Positions 43,951-53,583 of a stretch of 64,000 bases of DNA are shown here, piece after piece; position 1 is the stretch's first letter, and each line of letters opens with the position of its first letter. The stretch covers positions 558,001 through 622,000 of the forward strand of contig NZ_JAGYKG010000001.1 of assembly GCF_018401815.1 (NCBI RefSeq). Direction: 5' to 3'. Below the pieces are notes generated by a model. The model made no database searches, had not been told where the DNA came from, and saw only the letters and a program-made list of their open reading frames with translations. This stretch comes from Nonlabens sp. Its GTDB lineage: Bacteria; Bacteroidota; Bacteroidia; Flavobacteriales; Flavobacteriaceae. A program made the position numbers and the translations under genes.

Positions 43951-44679
43951 TTAATCTTGCACTGAAAATATAATTGGCAATGCGTAGATAACCCCTACTG
44001 GCTTGCCTCTTTGCTTTCCTGGAGTCATAGATGGCAATCTATTAATAACTCTAGCTGCTTCCGCTTGTAGCTTTGGATGCTTTGCTTTAGACTGTATACC
44101 TACGACATTTCCTTTAGAATCGATTTTAAATTGAACAGCTATCTTCTGTTTTCCAGAAAGGCCTAATTCGTTTGCAAGACCTGTATTAAACTCTCTATTT
44201 ACAAATTTGGTAATTTTTTCACTCATACATTTCTTGCGATCTGCATTGTTTTTCATGCCTTCACAACCGGGATAGATCGGCACGTTTTCAATAATTGCAA
44301 AAGGAACGTCAGCTATGACTACATCGACACCGGCTTCTTCAGAAACCTCGTCAATCTCAACGATTTCTTCTTGCTCGTCCGTTTCTGTATCTTCAATGAT
44401 TACTTCTTCGATCTCCACTTCATCTTTAACTACCTCGATGATTTCAGGCGCTGGTGGCGGTGGTGGTGGTGGTGGTGGGGTGTCAAGCATTTGAGTAATA
44501 GGAATTTCCTCTTCAATGAAGAGCTCGTCTGGTTCCTGAAAAACCTCTTCTATTTCTACAGTTCTAGACTCATACTCTAATCCTTGCCACGACAGCAATA
44601 GCATGAACGCTAAGCCTGACAGGGCGTATAGCGTAATATTTTTACGTAAATCTGCTTTTTCTGATTTTTTTACTTCCAT
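43951..44679 (-). CDS. Energy transducer TonB (paralogue 1)
   Basis: A 242-residue TonB. The transmembrane helix is at about 15-32. The periplasmic spacer begins with nine consecutive prolines (about 67-75) and continues highly acidic (E/D/V/I-rich, about 80-125), unlike the basic Pro-Lys spacer of many TonB proteins. The C-terminal domain (about 130-242) has Y-P-G-C-E-G, R-K-K-C, F-N-T-G-L-A and the end A-L-P-I-I-F-S. The acidic spacer is common in flavobacterial TonB. The Pro run is encoded by a GGT-rich tract (minus strand GGT/ACC). Confidence 0.92.
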   Translation of the reverse strand: MEVKKSEKADLRKNITLYALSGLAFMLLLSWQGLEYESRTVEIEEVFQEPDELFIEEEIPITQMLDTPPPPPPPPPAPEIIEVVKDEVEIEEVIIEDTETDEQEEIVEIDEVSEEAGVDVVIADVPFAIIENVPIYPGCEGMKNNADRKKCMSEKITKFVNREFNTGLANELGLSGKQKIAVQFKIDSKGNVVGIQSKAKHPKLQAEAARVINRLPSMTPGKQRGKPVGVIYALPIIFSVQD

Positions 44680-44733
44680 GATGGTTGTATTTGAGAGGTT
44701 AAAAATAACTAAATCTTTTTGCTAACAAAAGAT

Positions 44734-45144
44734 TTATGTTGTTTTCTGTTGGTTAAAAATGAATAGAATTAATACTGCAAGAATAATGCCAGCAAAATTA
44801 GCCAGCACATCCATAACATCCATAGTTCTATTTACCGAAAGATATTCCTGCCCAAACTCAACTAGGACCCCCAACAAAAGCGAAAAAACTGCTGCTCCAA
44901 TAGCAATGGTGCGGGACCCATTCTTAAGAATGGAGAACGCTCCAATAGAATTAAGACGCTGTTTATTCAGGTAACGTGTGTAAAAATAGAAGTACCAAAC
45001 CAAGGTCATGATGAAATAAGCAAGAGCATGGTAGATTTTATCTATGTTGGAAATAGCTATTGATGGCGCATGATTTTTAATCAATGATGCTATTACAATA
45101 ACAGCCGTGTATAAAGGCGCTAACCAATAAACAAGCCTTTGCAT
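44734..45144 (-). CDS. VanZ-like family membrane protein
   Basis: A 136-residue protein with four hydrophobic helices. It has the VanZ-family features D-K-I-Y-H-A-L-A-Y-F (about 34-43) and E-F-G-Q-E-Y-L-S-V-N-R-T-M-D-V-M-D-V-L-A-N (about 91-111). The family includes a teicoplanin-resistance protein, but most members have no known function and resistance should not be inferred. It overlaps the gcvH stop by one base (TAATG), so it is coupled to gcvH. Confidence 0.87.
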   Translation of the reverse strand: MQRLVYWLAPLYTAVIVIASLIKNHAPSIAISNIDKIYHALAYFIMTLVWYFYFYTRYLNKQRLNSIGAFSILKNGSRTIAIGAAVFSLLLGVLVEFGQEYLSVNRTMDVMDVLANFAGIILAVLILFIFNQQKTT

Positions 45145-45521
45145 TATCCTACTAGCTCCTTGTAGGCGTCAGCATTGAGTAATCCTTCTATTTCAGAAGC
45201 ATCTGTCAATTTCATTTTAATCATCCATCCTTCACCATAAGGATCTGAATTTACCAACTCTGGCTCATCTTCAAGCTTCTCATTAAAGTCAGTAATCTTG
45301 CCCGTTAATGGAAGAAATAAATCAGAAACCGTTTTAACTGCTTCTACGGTTCCAAAAACTTCTTCCTGATCAAGTGTCTCGTCTAATGTTTCTACTTCTA
45401 CGTAAACGATATCACCTAACTCGCTTTGAGCAAAATCTGTGATACCTACAGTAGCAACGTCTCCGTCTATTTTGATCCATTCGTGATCCTTAGTGTACTT
45501 TAATTCTGATGGGATATTCAT
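45144..45521 (-). CDS. gcvH: Glycine cleavage system H protein
   Basis: Lipoyl carrier that shuttles the aminomethyl group between the P, T and L proteins of glycine cleavage. It has 125 residues. The lipoylated lysine is K63 in [10 protein letters not shown]; the N-terminal D-H-E-W-I and the [13 protein letters not shown] strand are typical. No gcvP or gcvT lies in the window, so the complex is encoded elsewhere. Position between sprA and vanZ is a conserved flavobacterial order. Confidence 0.96.
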   Translation of the reverse strand: MNIPSELKYTKDHEWIKIDGDVATVGITDFAQSELGDIVYVEVETLDETLDQEEVFGTVEAVKTVSDLFLPLTGKITDFNEKLEDEPELVNSDPYGEGWMIKMKLTDASEIEGLLNADAYKELVG

Positions 45522-45706
45522 TATATATATTTTTGAAAGCGTAAATTTAAGATAACTCTTTCTATTAATTCAGAAGCTAAAAGGTTTATTTATGACTACT
45601 GTATCTTTTGTTTTATAAATCAAATTAGATTCAGAATGATTCAAGAGAAATTTGAAAATTACTTCCCTACCCTACCTGAGCATCATCACCCAAATTTGCT
45701 GAAATT

Positions 45707-48700
45707 TTAATTACCAAATGTATATCTCAACGTAAATCCACTACGTATAGTCGTTTGTGGAAATGCCGTAGAAATAGCAAATTCAGAAAACGTGTGATCG
45801 TAATAAAAAATCGCCGTGAAAGCCGTACTTAGATTATAGTCTGCTGTGAACTTAAGACCGTAAATAGTCTGACCAGCAGTTGCCTGACTGTTATCCAAAT
45901 CCAGGTATCTTACAATAGTTATATTGTCTCTAACTGAACCATCCAACCTCAAGTTCAAATCACTCTTGATAACGGTACTTCTCCCTCCTACCTTGGTTTT
46001 AAACCTCAAGTCTTTGATACGATAACCCAGTCCTAGTATCAATTCATTACCATTGATCTCTGTAAGTAAGTTGTTATCAAAGCTTAAGGAAATAGCACGA
46101 TCTCTTCTCAATTCGGCAGCAACAGAAACTGAATTCTTCATTTCAAAATCCAATTTAATAAGCGGACTGAACTGTTCTGCAAGGTTGATGTTGAAGTATA
46201 AATCTCTAGATTTAAAATCGCCGTTTTGATTCAATGCATTAGTTCCAACTTGATCTTGGTAGGTCAAAGCACCATTACCTTGTGCATAATCCAGATTGGT
46301 TTGGAACTGATTGATGGTAAAACTAGAACGGTATCCGTGGTTGATCGAAAACCTTCGGAAACGTTTCTTAAACCAATTTAAATTCATCAATCCAGTATAT
46401 TTCACCGTCCAATTGGGTAAGGGAATATCACTAAATGCATTAGCGTCCTGCTTGCCTACGTCCCTGCCTTCATAAGCAGCTAAAAATGCTGGCAATAAGA
46501 CTTGCTGACTATTTCTAGAAAAGCCTTCTGGATAACCATCTATATCTCTGGTAAACGTATTCGTACCGTAAAACTCTGTTGCGAGTCTGTCAGCAACAGC
46601 CAGTCTATTGCTTCTAAATGTATCAAAAGTAGGAGAACCTTCTATGGTGCTTTTTTGAAAAGCGGTTCCTATCATTAAATTGGTAATATTAAAGTTACCA
46701 AAATTGTTAGGAGTAAGCGATTGGTAAGTTAAATCGTTCTCATCTACTCTGTAATTTTCGGTGTACGTCTCTTGGTAGGCGCGATTTCCTAAAATATCAA
46801 TAGAAAGGTCTTTTAATACATCCACTTTAAAATTGAAATCCAATTGTCGGGTTTCTACCTCACTGTATTGCTGATTAAAATCTTGGTAAAGTGTTAACCA
46901 ACCACGTCTTGCCGCAAGGTCTCGTACTTCTGCTTGACTACCGAAAACAAAACCTGATGTAGGTTGTAAAGTACCTATAAAACCTATATCTGGAGTGTAG
47001 CCTGGCAGGAAAATACCATTTGTTTCTTGATAATTGATTTGTGCTCTTTTTACCGAAGTCACTATTCCTATCAAGGTGTTGTATGCTTGATTCCCAAAAT
47101 TCTTTTTAGGGATTTTTGGTTGATCAGTCTTTTTTTCTTCTGTTTGAGGGGTGGGCTTTCTACTTCTTGTCCTGGACTTATCTCTAGATCTACCGGCATT
47201 ATTTGCAACAAAACCAAATTTCTTTTTTTCTAAACCAACATACTTGTACAATTTATCTAAGTCTAAAGTTCCATTCATGCGATGCGTATTAGCATTTTGA
47301 ATCGAATTCCCTAAATCTGGAATACCATCCAACTGAGCAAACTGCTGTGCATTGCGCGTCCAATTAAAATTAGAGGTGTAGGTGTAGTTCGCTTTCGCGA
47401 AAGCGAGAAAAGGAAACTTATCAAAAGGCAACTTATAGGTGAGTTGCAATTGTTGTGAATGCGAGTTGGGAATTCCCTCATCAAAGAAGTCGGTCCATAA
47501 AGTATAACTCTCGTCAATGGTACTGTCTTCATTGACATAGCTGCGTATCAAACGATCGTTATTTGCAGAAAGATTGACCTGTAAGGACTTAGTGAGGTCC
47601 CAATTAATGGCATATTGATGATTCATGGTAAAGTTACGGTTGGTCAAAGGTGCCAGCGTAATATTTTGAGCGTCTGGAAGGCCGTCGCCATCCAAATCTA
47701 CTGGGTTGGTATCCAACTGTAAATCGCGAAATTTTTGAGTATTATATTGACGAAGTACATTTAACCCCGCAGAAAAATTATTGGGAAACGGATTAAAATT
47801 AACATCTTTTACAAACTTTAAATACTTATTATTTAACCAATCTGCCTTTTTAAAAGGTTCTAACTCTATCTTAGGAAATGCGTAATTATAAGTACCTCCT
47901 ATGTTGACAGATTGATCTTGAAACTTCTCTACTTCAAAATTGCGTTGATCGGTCTGATTATAAGAACCAGAAAATGTAAAATTCTCTATATCATAAGGCA
48001 TAGGTATCGCTTCCCCAGTGCGTTCTTTGCGCACACCTATTAGATTGACACTTTGCCTTCTGGTATAATCCTCTGACTGTTCCCTAATGGCATCTCGCTC
48101 TGCATCGCTAGTTGCATTATCTAGCCGTGTTTCTAACTCGATGTCTTCAAATTGAGGATCAAATTGTGGTGTAATGGTTTCTTCCCCTAGGCTATATGAA
48201 AAAGGCAAGGAAACTCCCCATTTAGCCGGCAATAACTTACCAAGACTTACATTTGTAGTAATGTCGTATTGAGTTAGGTTTTCTCGACTCCTTTCTTGTG
48301 GACCTTGCTCAATAGCTCCAAAACCTATAGTACTTCTTCTACCTGTCGCACTAACACTGGCAAAATCTGCAATGTTAGCATCCATATTCATCACCGCTGC
48401 ATAACCGCCTTGATTTTTCAATCCAGCTAGACGCATTTCATTGAACCATACCTCACCACAAATATTACTATTGGTAGCATTTCGAACTCCTATCATCATG
48501 GCGCGAATATCACCGAAGTTAGGGTTTCCTTTAATACCATACTTTTGTTGATTTTCCTCTCCAGCACTACTAGGATCAAGATCTGCCTGATCAAAGAAAT
48601 TAAGGTCACTTATATTTAAGTTATTGTCTCCTAAAACTCGAGCTTTAATTTCTTGAAGTACGGCAAGGTCGATATCAAAATTATTGGCTTGAGGCCAGAT

Positions 48701-51700
48701 TTCTTCCCGCACATCTGTACCAAATGCTGTAGGTTGTAATGGAAGTCGAATTTCATAAAAGTTTTGAGTATAGTCAACACCAATTCGAATAAAAGCCTCC
48801 AACTCATCATCGCCAACAGACATTTCATTCACCAAAGATTCTGCATGTACAAACATTTGAAGTGCTTCATACTGACGCATATCTATTCGAATGTTTTTAA
48901 AAACCCCTCGAGCATCACCAGCTTCTAAATCACAAACCCTGAGTGCAAGAGATTGTTCATTCTGACGTATGTTTTGATTTTGTGTTCTTAACTCTTCCCT
49001 TTCTACTCCGGGAGGCAACCTATACGGAATAGGTGTACGAGCTTCATTATTCTCAATATTTACTCCTTCTACTTCAAAAACGGTAGGATCATCTGATGCG
49101 ATGGGGTCTGTATCGTCCAACGAGTCTGTAAATCTTCTGTAATCACCTCGTACCAAATCCAATGAACCAAATCTCAAATAGGTGTCCACTTCAAAATCTG
49201 AAAGGTACATTCTCATAAAGCGTATCGCTCTAAAGTCCGCGATTCCTCCTATTTCTTCTCGATTTGGATCACTTAATGGCACTCTAAATTGAACCCATCT
49301 TGTACTAATTTGATTGCCGTTAGGTAGGGTGGTCTGAACTGTTTTTGTATCAAAAATGTACTCGCTGTTTGTCACATCCATTCCTGGATAAATATCAATA
49401 TCATATTCATAATAACTATCAATAGTATTCATGGTATTATCCCGATTGATGTCTTCTACATCGGGCAAGGTGGTGGCACCACGATTATCTTGAGTAACTA
49501 CTGTAGGTGAATTCCCTTCCGTACCGTTGTAATTCTTATAGCGCATTGGAATATCTCCACTTGCCGCTAAAAAAAATTCATAATTATCCCCAGCTGGATC
49601 CACAGGTCCAAAAGCTGGAAACGCTATTATTTCTTCATTATCGCTATACCCATCTAAACCAATATCTTGATTAGTACGCTCAGCTCCTTGGGTGTCAAAT
49701 GCATAGACTAAGGATTGGTTTACTGGAACTTTTCCATAAGCCGTATTCGTAGTAAGTTCTGTACCACCGTCATTAGGCAGTCCATTTTCAAATTGCTTTC
49801 TATTATCCTTTAAAACATCTTCAGAGATGCTTCCTAAGTTAATAGATATAGTTCCTCCATCATTAGCAGCATCATATTGAAACGGATCCATAATCCAGAA
49901 TTGAACGTATTCCACATTAGTCTGCTCAAAATCTGTACTGGAGAAGGAACGCATGATCCCACCCCAATTACTTTGTGGGTTGGGAAGTATATTGGTACCT
50001 GCTGCTTGCGGATTATAATTGTACTGACCGCGCTCGCTAGGGTAATAAGCCAGATCCAAGGTATTGATGACTTGCTGTTGTCCTTGTTGCAAATCTACAT
50101 TAGGTAAAATTTCATCTATAAAAACACGTCTAGTTCGGTAATCAGAAACATCTTGATCTGTAATCCCAGCTGGACGCTGATTTCCATAAAAGATAGGATC
50201 GATGGAGTACCAAGCGATTTTGGCACGATTAAAATTATAAGCCAGTGGATTTGCAGTACTACCTGCTCCTTCAAAAGCTTTAGGAGTACTGGCAAGTGAC
50301 CAAGAAAATGGGGTTAAAATATCAATAGAAGTTTGTGAGCCTTCAAAATCGTCCACATAAGCGGCGGCTTGTCCTCCAAAATTATCCCCAGCTGGGGATC
50401 CAGGAAATAAATAAGCAAACTCTCCTCTTAATGATAAATTTGAAACCACATCTGTATCTACATTAGGAAGCTTATTTGCTAACCTGGTCAAAAAAGGAAC
50501 TTCTGTATTGTACAAGAAGTTGATGCCCATAATGGTATTATTGATAGGCTCGAATCCATAAGTCGATTTTTGAGTAATCGGTCGTTCCTTTAAGTTTAAG
50601 AATGTTCCTCCTAGAATAAAGTCCTCGCTAAATTTGTGTTCTACATTGATTCCCGTAAAACGTTTGGTTTGCTGGTTAAAGACAGAATTGTTTTCCGTAG
50701 AAACTTGGATGGGGGTATTGGAATTTAATAAAGCTTGATCGAGTATGATCACTCGACCCAACTGATAATCTACTGTATAATCAATTCCTTCTTGAAGTGT
50801 TCTTCCTCCAGCGGTAACTGTTACAGAACCTCTAGGAACATTAAAACCACCTATTGGAATTCCTTCCTGACCTGTTGCTTTATATTCCCCTTTAATTAAG
50901 TACTTGTTTTTATCGGCGCTTTGTAAAGCTTGCGCTTTGGTGGTGCGGTACATATCTCGATACACATACTGTGCTTGGTTAGCATTATAAGTAGTAGGAT
51001 CATTATAATCTTCTGGCCCAGCACCTGGCGTGTTATCAAGTTTTCTAAACAAATGACTACCAAAGGGCTCGACCGTAGTAAAGATAATACGCCCGTTTTG
51101 AGGATCTATAGTAATTCCTGGAACAAAATCAAAGAAACCGTCTCCCGCAGGTTGTGGATCTTGCTGTTGATTTAATCTGTCGAGGTTAAAAACCCGTATC
51201 AATGTCGTTTGATCCACATCGGCTGGTAGAGCAACTGCTGGGTTCGTCAAAGTTCCTTCTGCTGCAGTGATATAATTGAGCTCAGGCGGATATTGATAAA
51301 AGATGTTTAGTTTAAAATCTTCTGGAGTCAGTTGAAAACCACCTAGATTATAAATATTTTTCATCATTAAATCCCAGATAGGCTCGCTCACGTTGGTGAG
51401 GTTACTCTTCAATAATTTAACCACTAGACTTTGATTGTTTACTGGCGGCTGATTAGGATTAGGGTTTGCTACTACGTCTGTAGCAACAACACCATCGTTT
51501 GCAAATTCTCCCACTTGATAGACCTTTCCGGCCACCGTATATTGAAAAGATACTGCAAGAACTTCATCATTGTTCAACCGTTGTCTTAGGGAAATATATC
51601 CCAGCTGGGTATTTAATGTGTATTCTTGAGGCGTTAATTTACGAGCGTTTTCTAAGGTGACATAGTCAAACCCTTCGTTCACGTTTGTTCCACCAAAACC

Positions 51701-52927
51701 AGATTGTACTGTTGCTATGTCTCGAATTTGCGAATTTAAAATTGTTTGGGCACCACCACTGATTCCTACTGGATTAAAATCGTTGTTAGCATTATCTGGA
51801 AAACTTCCAGCCGGCGCGTTCAAAAAGCCACTTGGAGCGTTGTCTAATCCAATGTTAGAAGGATCTGATTCTCCTATATCCTGAATGGCTACCAAGTTAC
51901 GCACATCTTGAGTCCTGTTCCCTCTGTTCGTGATCCACACTTCGGCGCGTGTGATCTGTATATTGTTATTAATGAATGGGTAATTTTGTAAGGATGTGTC
52001 ATAATTATCTCTAAAATAATGCGATAAGAAATAGTGTCTGTTCTCATCGTAATCTAAAGAGAAAAAATCAAAATCGTTTACTGTTGCCCCTCCGGCTGCC
52101 TGCACGGTTGTTGACTCTGATTGTTGTTCTGAAAATACAGCAGTAATTCTGGTTTTACCGAATTGCAATTCTGTTTTAATACCAAAAAGACTTTGTGCAC
52201 CTCGTATCAATTGAGAATTAAGGGGCATTGCAACATTACCTACTTCTATACTTTGAAGAATGTCATCCTCCGTAGGAGTATAGTCCAGCTTGATTTGGTT
52301 TTGAAAGTTAAACGTACTTTGCGTATCATAGTTGGCATTTACCTGTAATCGCGTTCCTACCTTACCTACTAAACTTAAATTGATGCGTTGATTGAAATCA
52401 AAAGTAAGGTTCTGTCGGTTGCGAGGGGAAAAACTTGGGTTGTCAGAACGGTTGAATAACAACCCTAAATCTACTTCTACAGAACCTTGAGGGTCTATAT
52501 CAATTTCTGAACCTCCAAAAATAGATGCAAAAAGATCCGAATTCACGTAAAAGTTAGGAAGTAAGTCTTTTTGTTTTGCTTTATCTTCTTCAGATTTACC
52601 GGCGATTGCAGCCGCTTTTTCTCTGAAGTAATCCATCATTTGTTGCTTGAGCACGATCTCTAGGTACTGCTCACGAGTTAGAATGAATGGGTAATCAATG
52701 TTATAGCCATTAAAAGAACTGGAATACACGTAACGGTCGAGATTAGCATCATAGGTGTATAAAGATGTAATGCTTGGTGGATCTGGCAATTTTAAGGAAC
52801 CCAACCGCACCCCTGTTTTAATAGAGTCTTGAGGAGTTTCTGTTGGGTCTTGCGCTTTCGCGAAAGCGAAAACAAATAAAGACAAAAGAAAGACAACAGC
52901 CCTCAGATTAGTATTGCAATATCTCAA
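45707..52927 (-). CDS. sprA: SprA (Sov), T9SS outer-membrane translocon
   Basis: The giant beta-barrel that forms the type IX secretion channel; also needed for gliding. At 2406 residues it has the usual length of about 2400. The signal peptide ends F-A-F-A-K-A-Q, with cleavage expected after A25. The N-terminal SprA domains are recognisable from I-D-P-Q-G-S-V-E-V-D-L-G, and repeated barrel strands run to the end L-R-Y-T-F-G-N. A basic Lys/Arg-rich insert (about 1900-1950) interrupts the barrel region. Two palindrome copies lie inside: one in the signal peptide (residues 21-25) and one in a late strand (L-A-F-A-K-A-N). Together with porZ and remB-like it marks a T9SS-bearing organism. Confidence 0.96.
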   Translation of the reverse strand: MRYCNTNLRAVVFLLSLFVFAFAKAQDPTETPQDSIKTGVRLGSLKLPDPPSITSLYTYDANLDRYVYSSSFNGYNIDYPFILTREQYLEIVLKQQMMDYFREKAAAIAGKSEEDKAKQKDLLPNFYVNSDLFASIFGGSEIDIDPQGSVEVDLGLLFNRSDNPSFSPRNRQNLTFDFNQRINLSLVGKVGTRLQVNANYDTQSTFNFQNQIKLDYTPTEDDILQSIEVGNVAMPLNSQLIRGAQSLFGIKTELQFGKTRITAVFSEQQSESTTVQAAGGATVNDFDFFSLDYDENRHYFLSHYFRDNYDTSLQNYPFINNNIQITRAEVWITNRGNRTQDVRNLVAIQDIGESDPSNIGLDNAPSGFLNAPAGSFPDNANNDFNPVGISGGAQTILNSQIRDIATVQSGFGGTNVNEGFDYVTLENARKLTPQEYTLNTQLGYISLRQRLNNDEVLAVSFQYTVAGKVYQVGEFANDGVVATDVVANPNPNQPPVNNQSLVVKLLKSNLTNVSEPIWDLMMKNIYNLGGFQLTPEDFKLNIFYQYPPELNYITAAEGTLTNPAVALPADVDQTTLIRVFNLDRLNQQQDPQPAGDGFFDFVPGITIDPQNGRIIFTTVEPFGSHLFRKLDNTPGAGPEDYNDPTTYNANQAQYVYRDMYRTTKAQALQSADKNKYLIKGEYKATGQEGIPIGGFNVPRGSVTVTAGGRTLQEGIDYTVDYQLGRVIILDQALLNSNTPIQVSTENNSVFNQQTKRFTGINVEHKFSEDFILGGTFLNLKERPITQKSTYGFEPINNTIMGINFLYNTEVPFLTRLANKLPNVDTDVVSNLSLRGEFAYLFPGSPAGDNFGGQAAAYVDDFEGSQTSIDILTPFSWSLASTPKAFEGAGSTANPLAYNFNRAKIAWYSIDPIFYGNQRPAGITDQDVSDYRTRRVFIDEILPNVDLQQGQQQVINTLDLAYYPSERGQYNYNPQAAGTNILPNPQSNWGGIMRSFSSTDFEQTNVEYVQFWIMDPFQYDAANDGGTISINLGSISEDVLKDNRKQFENGLPNDGGTELTTNTAYGKVPVNQSLVYAFDTQGAERTNQDIGLDGYSDNEEIIAFPAFGPVDPAGDNYEFFLAASGDIPMRYKNYNGTEGNSPTVVTQDNRGATTLPDVEDINRDNTMNTIDSYYEYDIDIYPGMDVTNSEYIFDTKTVQTTLPNGNQISTRWVQFRVPLSDPNREEIGGIADFRAIRFMRMYLSDFEVDTYLRFGSLDLVRGDYRRFTDSLDDTDPIASDDPTVFEVEGVNIENNEARTPIPYRLPPGVEREELRTQNQNIRQNEQSLALRVCDLEAGDARGVFKNIRIDMRQYEALQMFVHAESLVNEMSVGDDELEAFIRIGVDYTQNFYEIRLPLQPTAFGTDVREEIWPQANNFDIDLAVLQEIKARVLGDNNLNISDLNFFDQADLDPSSAGEENQQKYGIKGNPNFGDIRAMMIGVRNATNSNICGEVWFNEMRLAGLKNQGGYAAVMNMDANIADFASVSATGRRSTIGFGAIEQGPQERSRENLTQYDITTNVSLGKLLPAKWGVSLPFSYSLGEETITPQFDPQFEDIELETRLDNATSDAERDAIREQSEDYTRRQSVNLIGVRKERTGEAIPMPYDIENFTFSGSYNQTDQRNFEVEKFQDQSVNIGGTYNYAFPKIELEPFKKADWLNNKYLKFVKDVNFNPFPNNFSAGLNVLRQYNTQKFRDLQLDTNPVDLDGDGLPDAQNITLAPLTNRNFTMNHQYAINWDLTKSLQVNLSANNDRLIRSYVNEDSTIDESYTLWTDFFDEGIPNSHSQQLQLTYKLPFDKFPFLAFAKANYTYTSNFNWTRNAQQFAQLDGIPDLGNSIQNANTHRMNGTLDLDKLYKYVGLEKKKFGFVANNAGRSRDKSRTRSRKPTPQTEEKKTDQPKIPKKNFGNQAYNTLIGIVTSVKRAQINYQETNGIFLPGYTPDIGFIGTLQPTSGFVFGSQAEVRDLAARRGWLTLYQDFNQQYSEVETRQLDFNFKVDVLKDLSIDILGNRAYQETYTENYRVDENDLTYQSLTPNNFGNFNITNLMIGTAFQKSTIEGSPTFDTFRSNRLAVADRLATEFYGTNTFTRDIDGYPEGFSRNSQQVLLPAFLAAYEGRDVGKQDANAFSDIPLPNWTVKYTGLMNLNWFKKRFRRFSINHGYRSSFTINQFQTNLDYAQGNGALTYQDQVGTNALNQNGDFKSRDLYFNINLAEQFSPLIKLDFEMKNSVSVAAELRRDRAISLSFDNNLLTEINGNELILGLGYRIKDLRFKTKVGGRSTVIKSDLNLRLDGSVRDNITIVRYLDLDNSQATAGQTIYGLKFTADYNLSTAFTAIFYYDHTFSEFAISTAFPQTTIRSGFTLRYTFGN
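47390..47405. repeat. 16-bp palindrome, exact copy 10, in sprA barrel region
   Basis: Exact copy, read as A-F-A-K-A within a predicted barrel strand or periplasmic turn of SprA. Confidence 0.95.
52853..52868. repeat. 16-bp palindrome, exact copy 11, in the sprA signal peptide
   Basis: Exact copy, read as A-F-A-K-A at residues 21-25, which form the signal-peptidase recognition end of the SprA leader. Confidence 0.95.
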
Positions 52928-52930
52928 ATC

Positions 52931-53512
52931 TTATAATTGTTTAAGTGCTTGTTTTATAAGTTGTTCTGTAGTGGCATCTGGTTGAGTCGATAGAATTTTG
53001 TCCACCACATTCTGAGCTTGTTTGCGCATATATCCTAAGGTTTCTAAAGCAGATAACGCTTCTTCTCTTCCAGTATTGCTTGAAACCATCGTTAATTGCG
53101 GATTATCGAGTACTTGCACTATTTTATCTTTCAAATCTAAAATGACTCGTTGTGCCCCTTTTGCACCTATACCTTTGATACTTTGAATGGTTCTCACATC
53201 TCCAGAAGCAATAGCTTGTGCAATTTGATTGGGATCTAAGCTCGATAGCATGGTCCGAGCAGTGTTGGCACCAATACCGGAAACAGAGAGTAATAATTTA
53301 AAAACCTCTCGCTCCGTTTTTTCAGCAAAACCAAAAAGTCGGTGCGCATCTTCCCGGACTAATTGATAGGTAAATAATTTGATCGCTTCCCCTTCTGGAA
53401 TCAAAGAATACGTGTGCAAAGAAATTTCCACTAGATAGCCTACACCAGCACAATCAATGACAACATCTGTCATGTTTTTTTCCACTAATTTTCCTTGCAG
53501 TTGTGCAATCAT
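52931..53512 (-). CDS. ruvA: Holliday junction branch-migration protein RuvA
   Basis: DNA-binding subunit of RuvAB; 193 residues. The N-terminal OB-fold (about 1-63) has G-V-G-Y-L-V-E-I-S, the two helix-hairpin-helix motifs are V-S-G-I-G-A-N-T-A (about 75-83) and I-K-G-I-G-A-K-G-A-Q-R (about 110-120), and a short C-terminal RuvB-binding domain follows. It ends only 3 bases before sprA starts, so sprA is likely co-transcribed. TACATTTG on the minus strand (53535-53542) is a fitting -7 element. Confidence 0.96.
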   Translation of the reverse strand: MIAQLQGKLVEKNMTDVVIDCAGVGYLVEISLHTYSLIPEGEAIKLFTYQLVREDAHRLFGFAEKTEREVFKLLLSVSGIGANTARTMLSSLDPNQIAQAIASGDVRTIQSIKGIGAKGAQRVILDLKDKIVQVLDNPQLTMVSSNTGREEALSALETLGYMRKQAQNVVDKILSTQPDATTEQLIKQALKQL

Positions 53513-53534
53513 TATTCAACAAATTTTAAAAAGT

Positions 53535-53542
53535 CAAATGTA
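53535..53542 (-). promoter_or_regulatory. -7 element of the ruvA-sprA unit
   Basis: On the minus strand TACATTTG matches TAnnTTTG and ends 22 bases before the ruvA ATG. The -33 element is not clear. Confidence 0.4.
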
Positions 53543-53583
53543 AGAAAATATAAACGAGCAAATGTCCGGACTTATAAAGGCTT

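Noticed and set aside
44455..44485. GGT-rich simple repeat
   Set aside because: It encodes the proline run of a TonB spacer, which is usual for the family and explained by the protein.
44734..45144. VanZ as a glycopeptide-resistance gene
   Set aside because: VanZ-like proteins are common in flavobacteria in this exact order and there is no vanHAX or related gene nearby.
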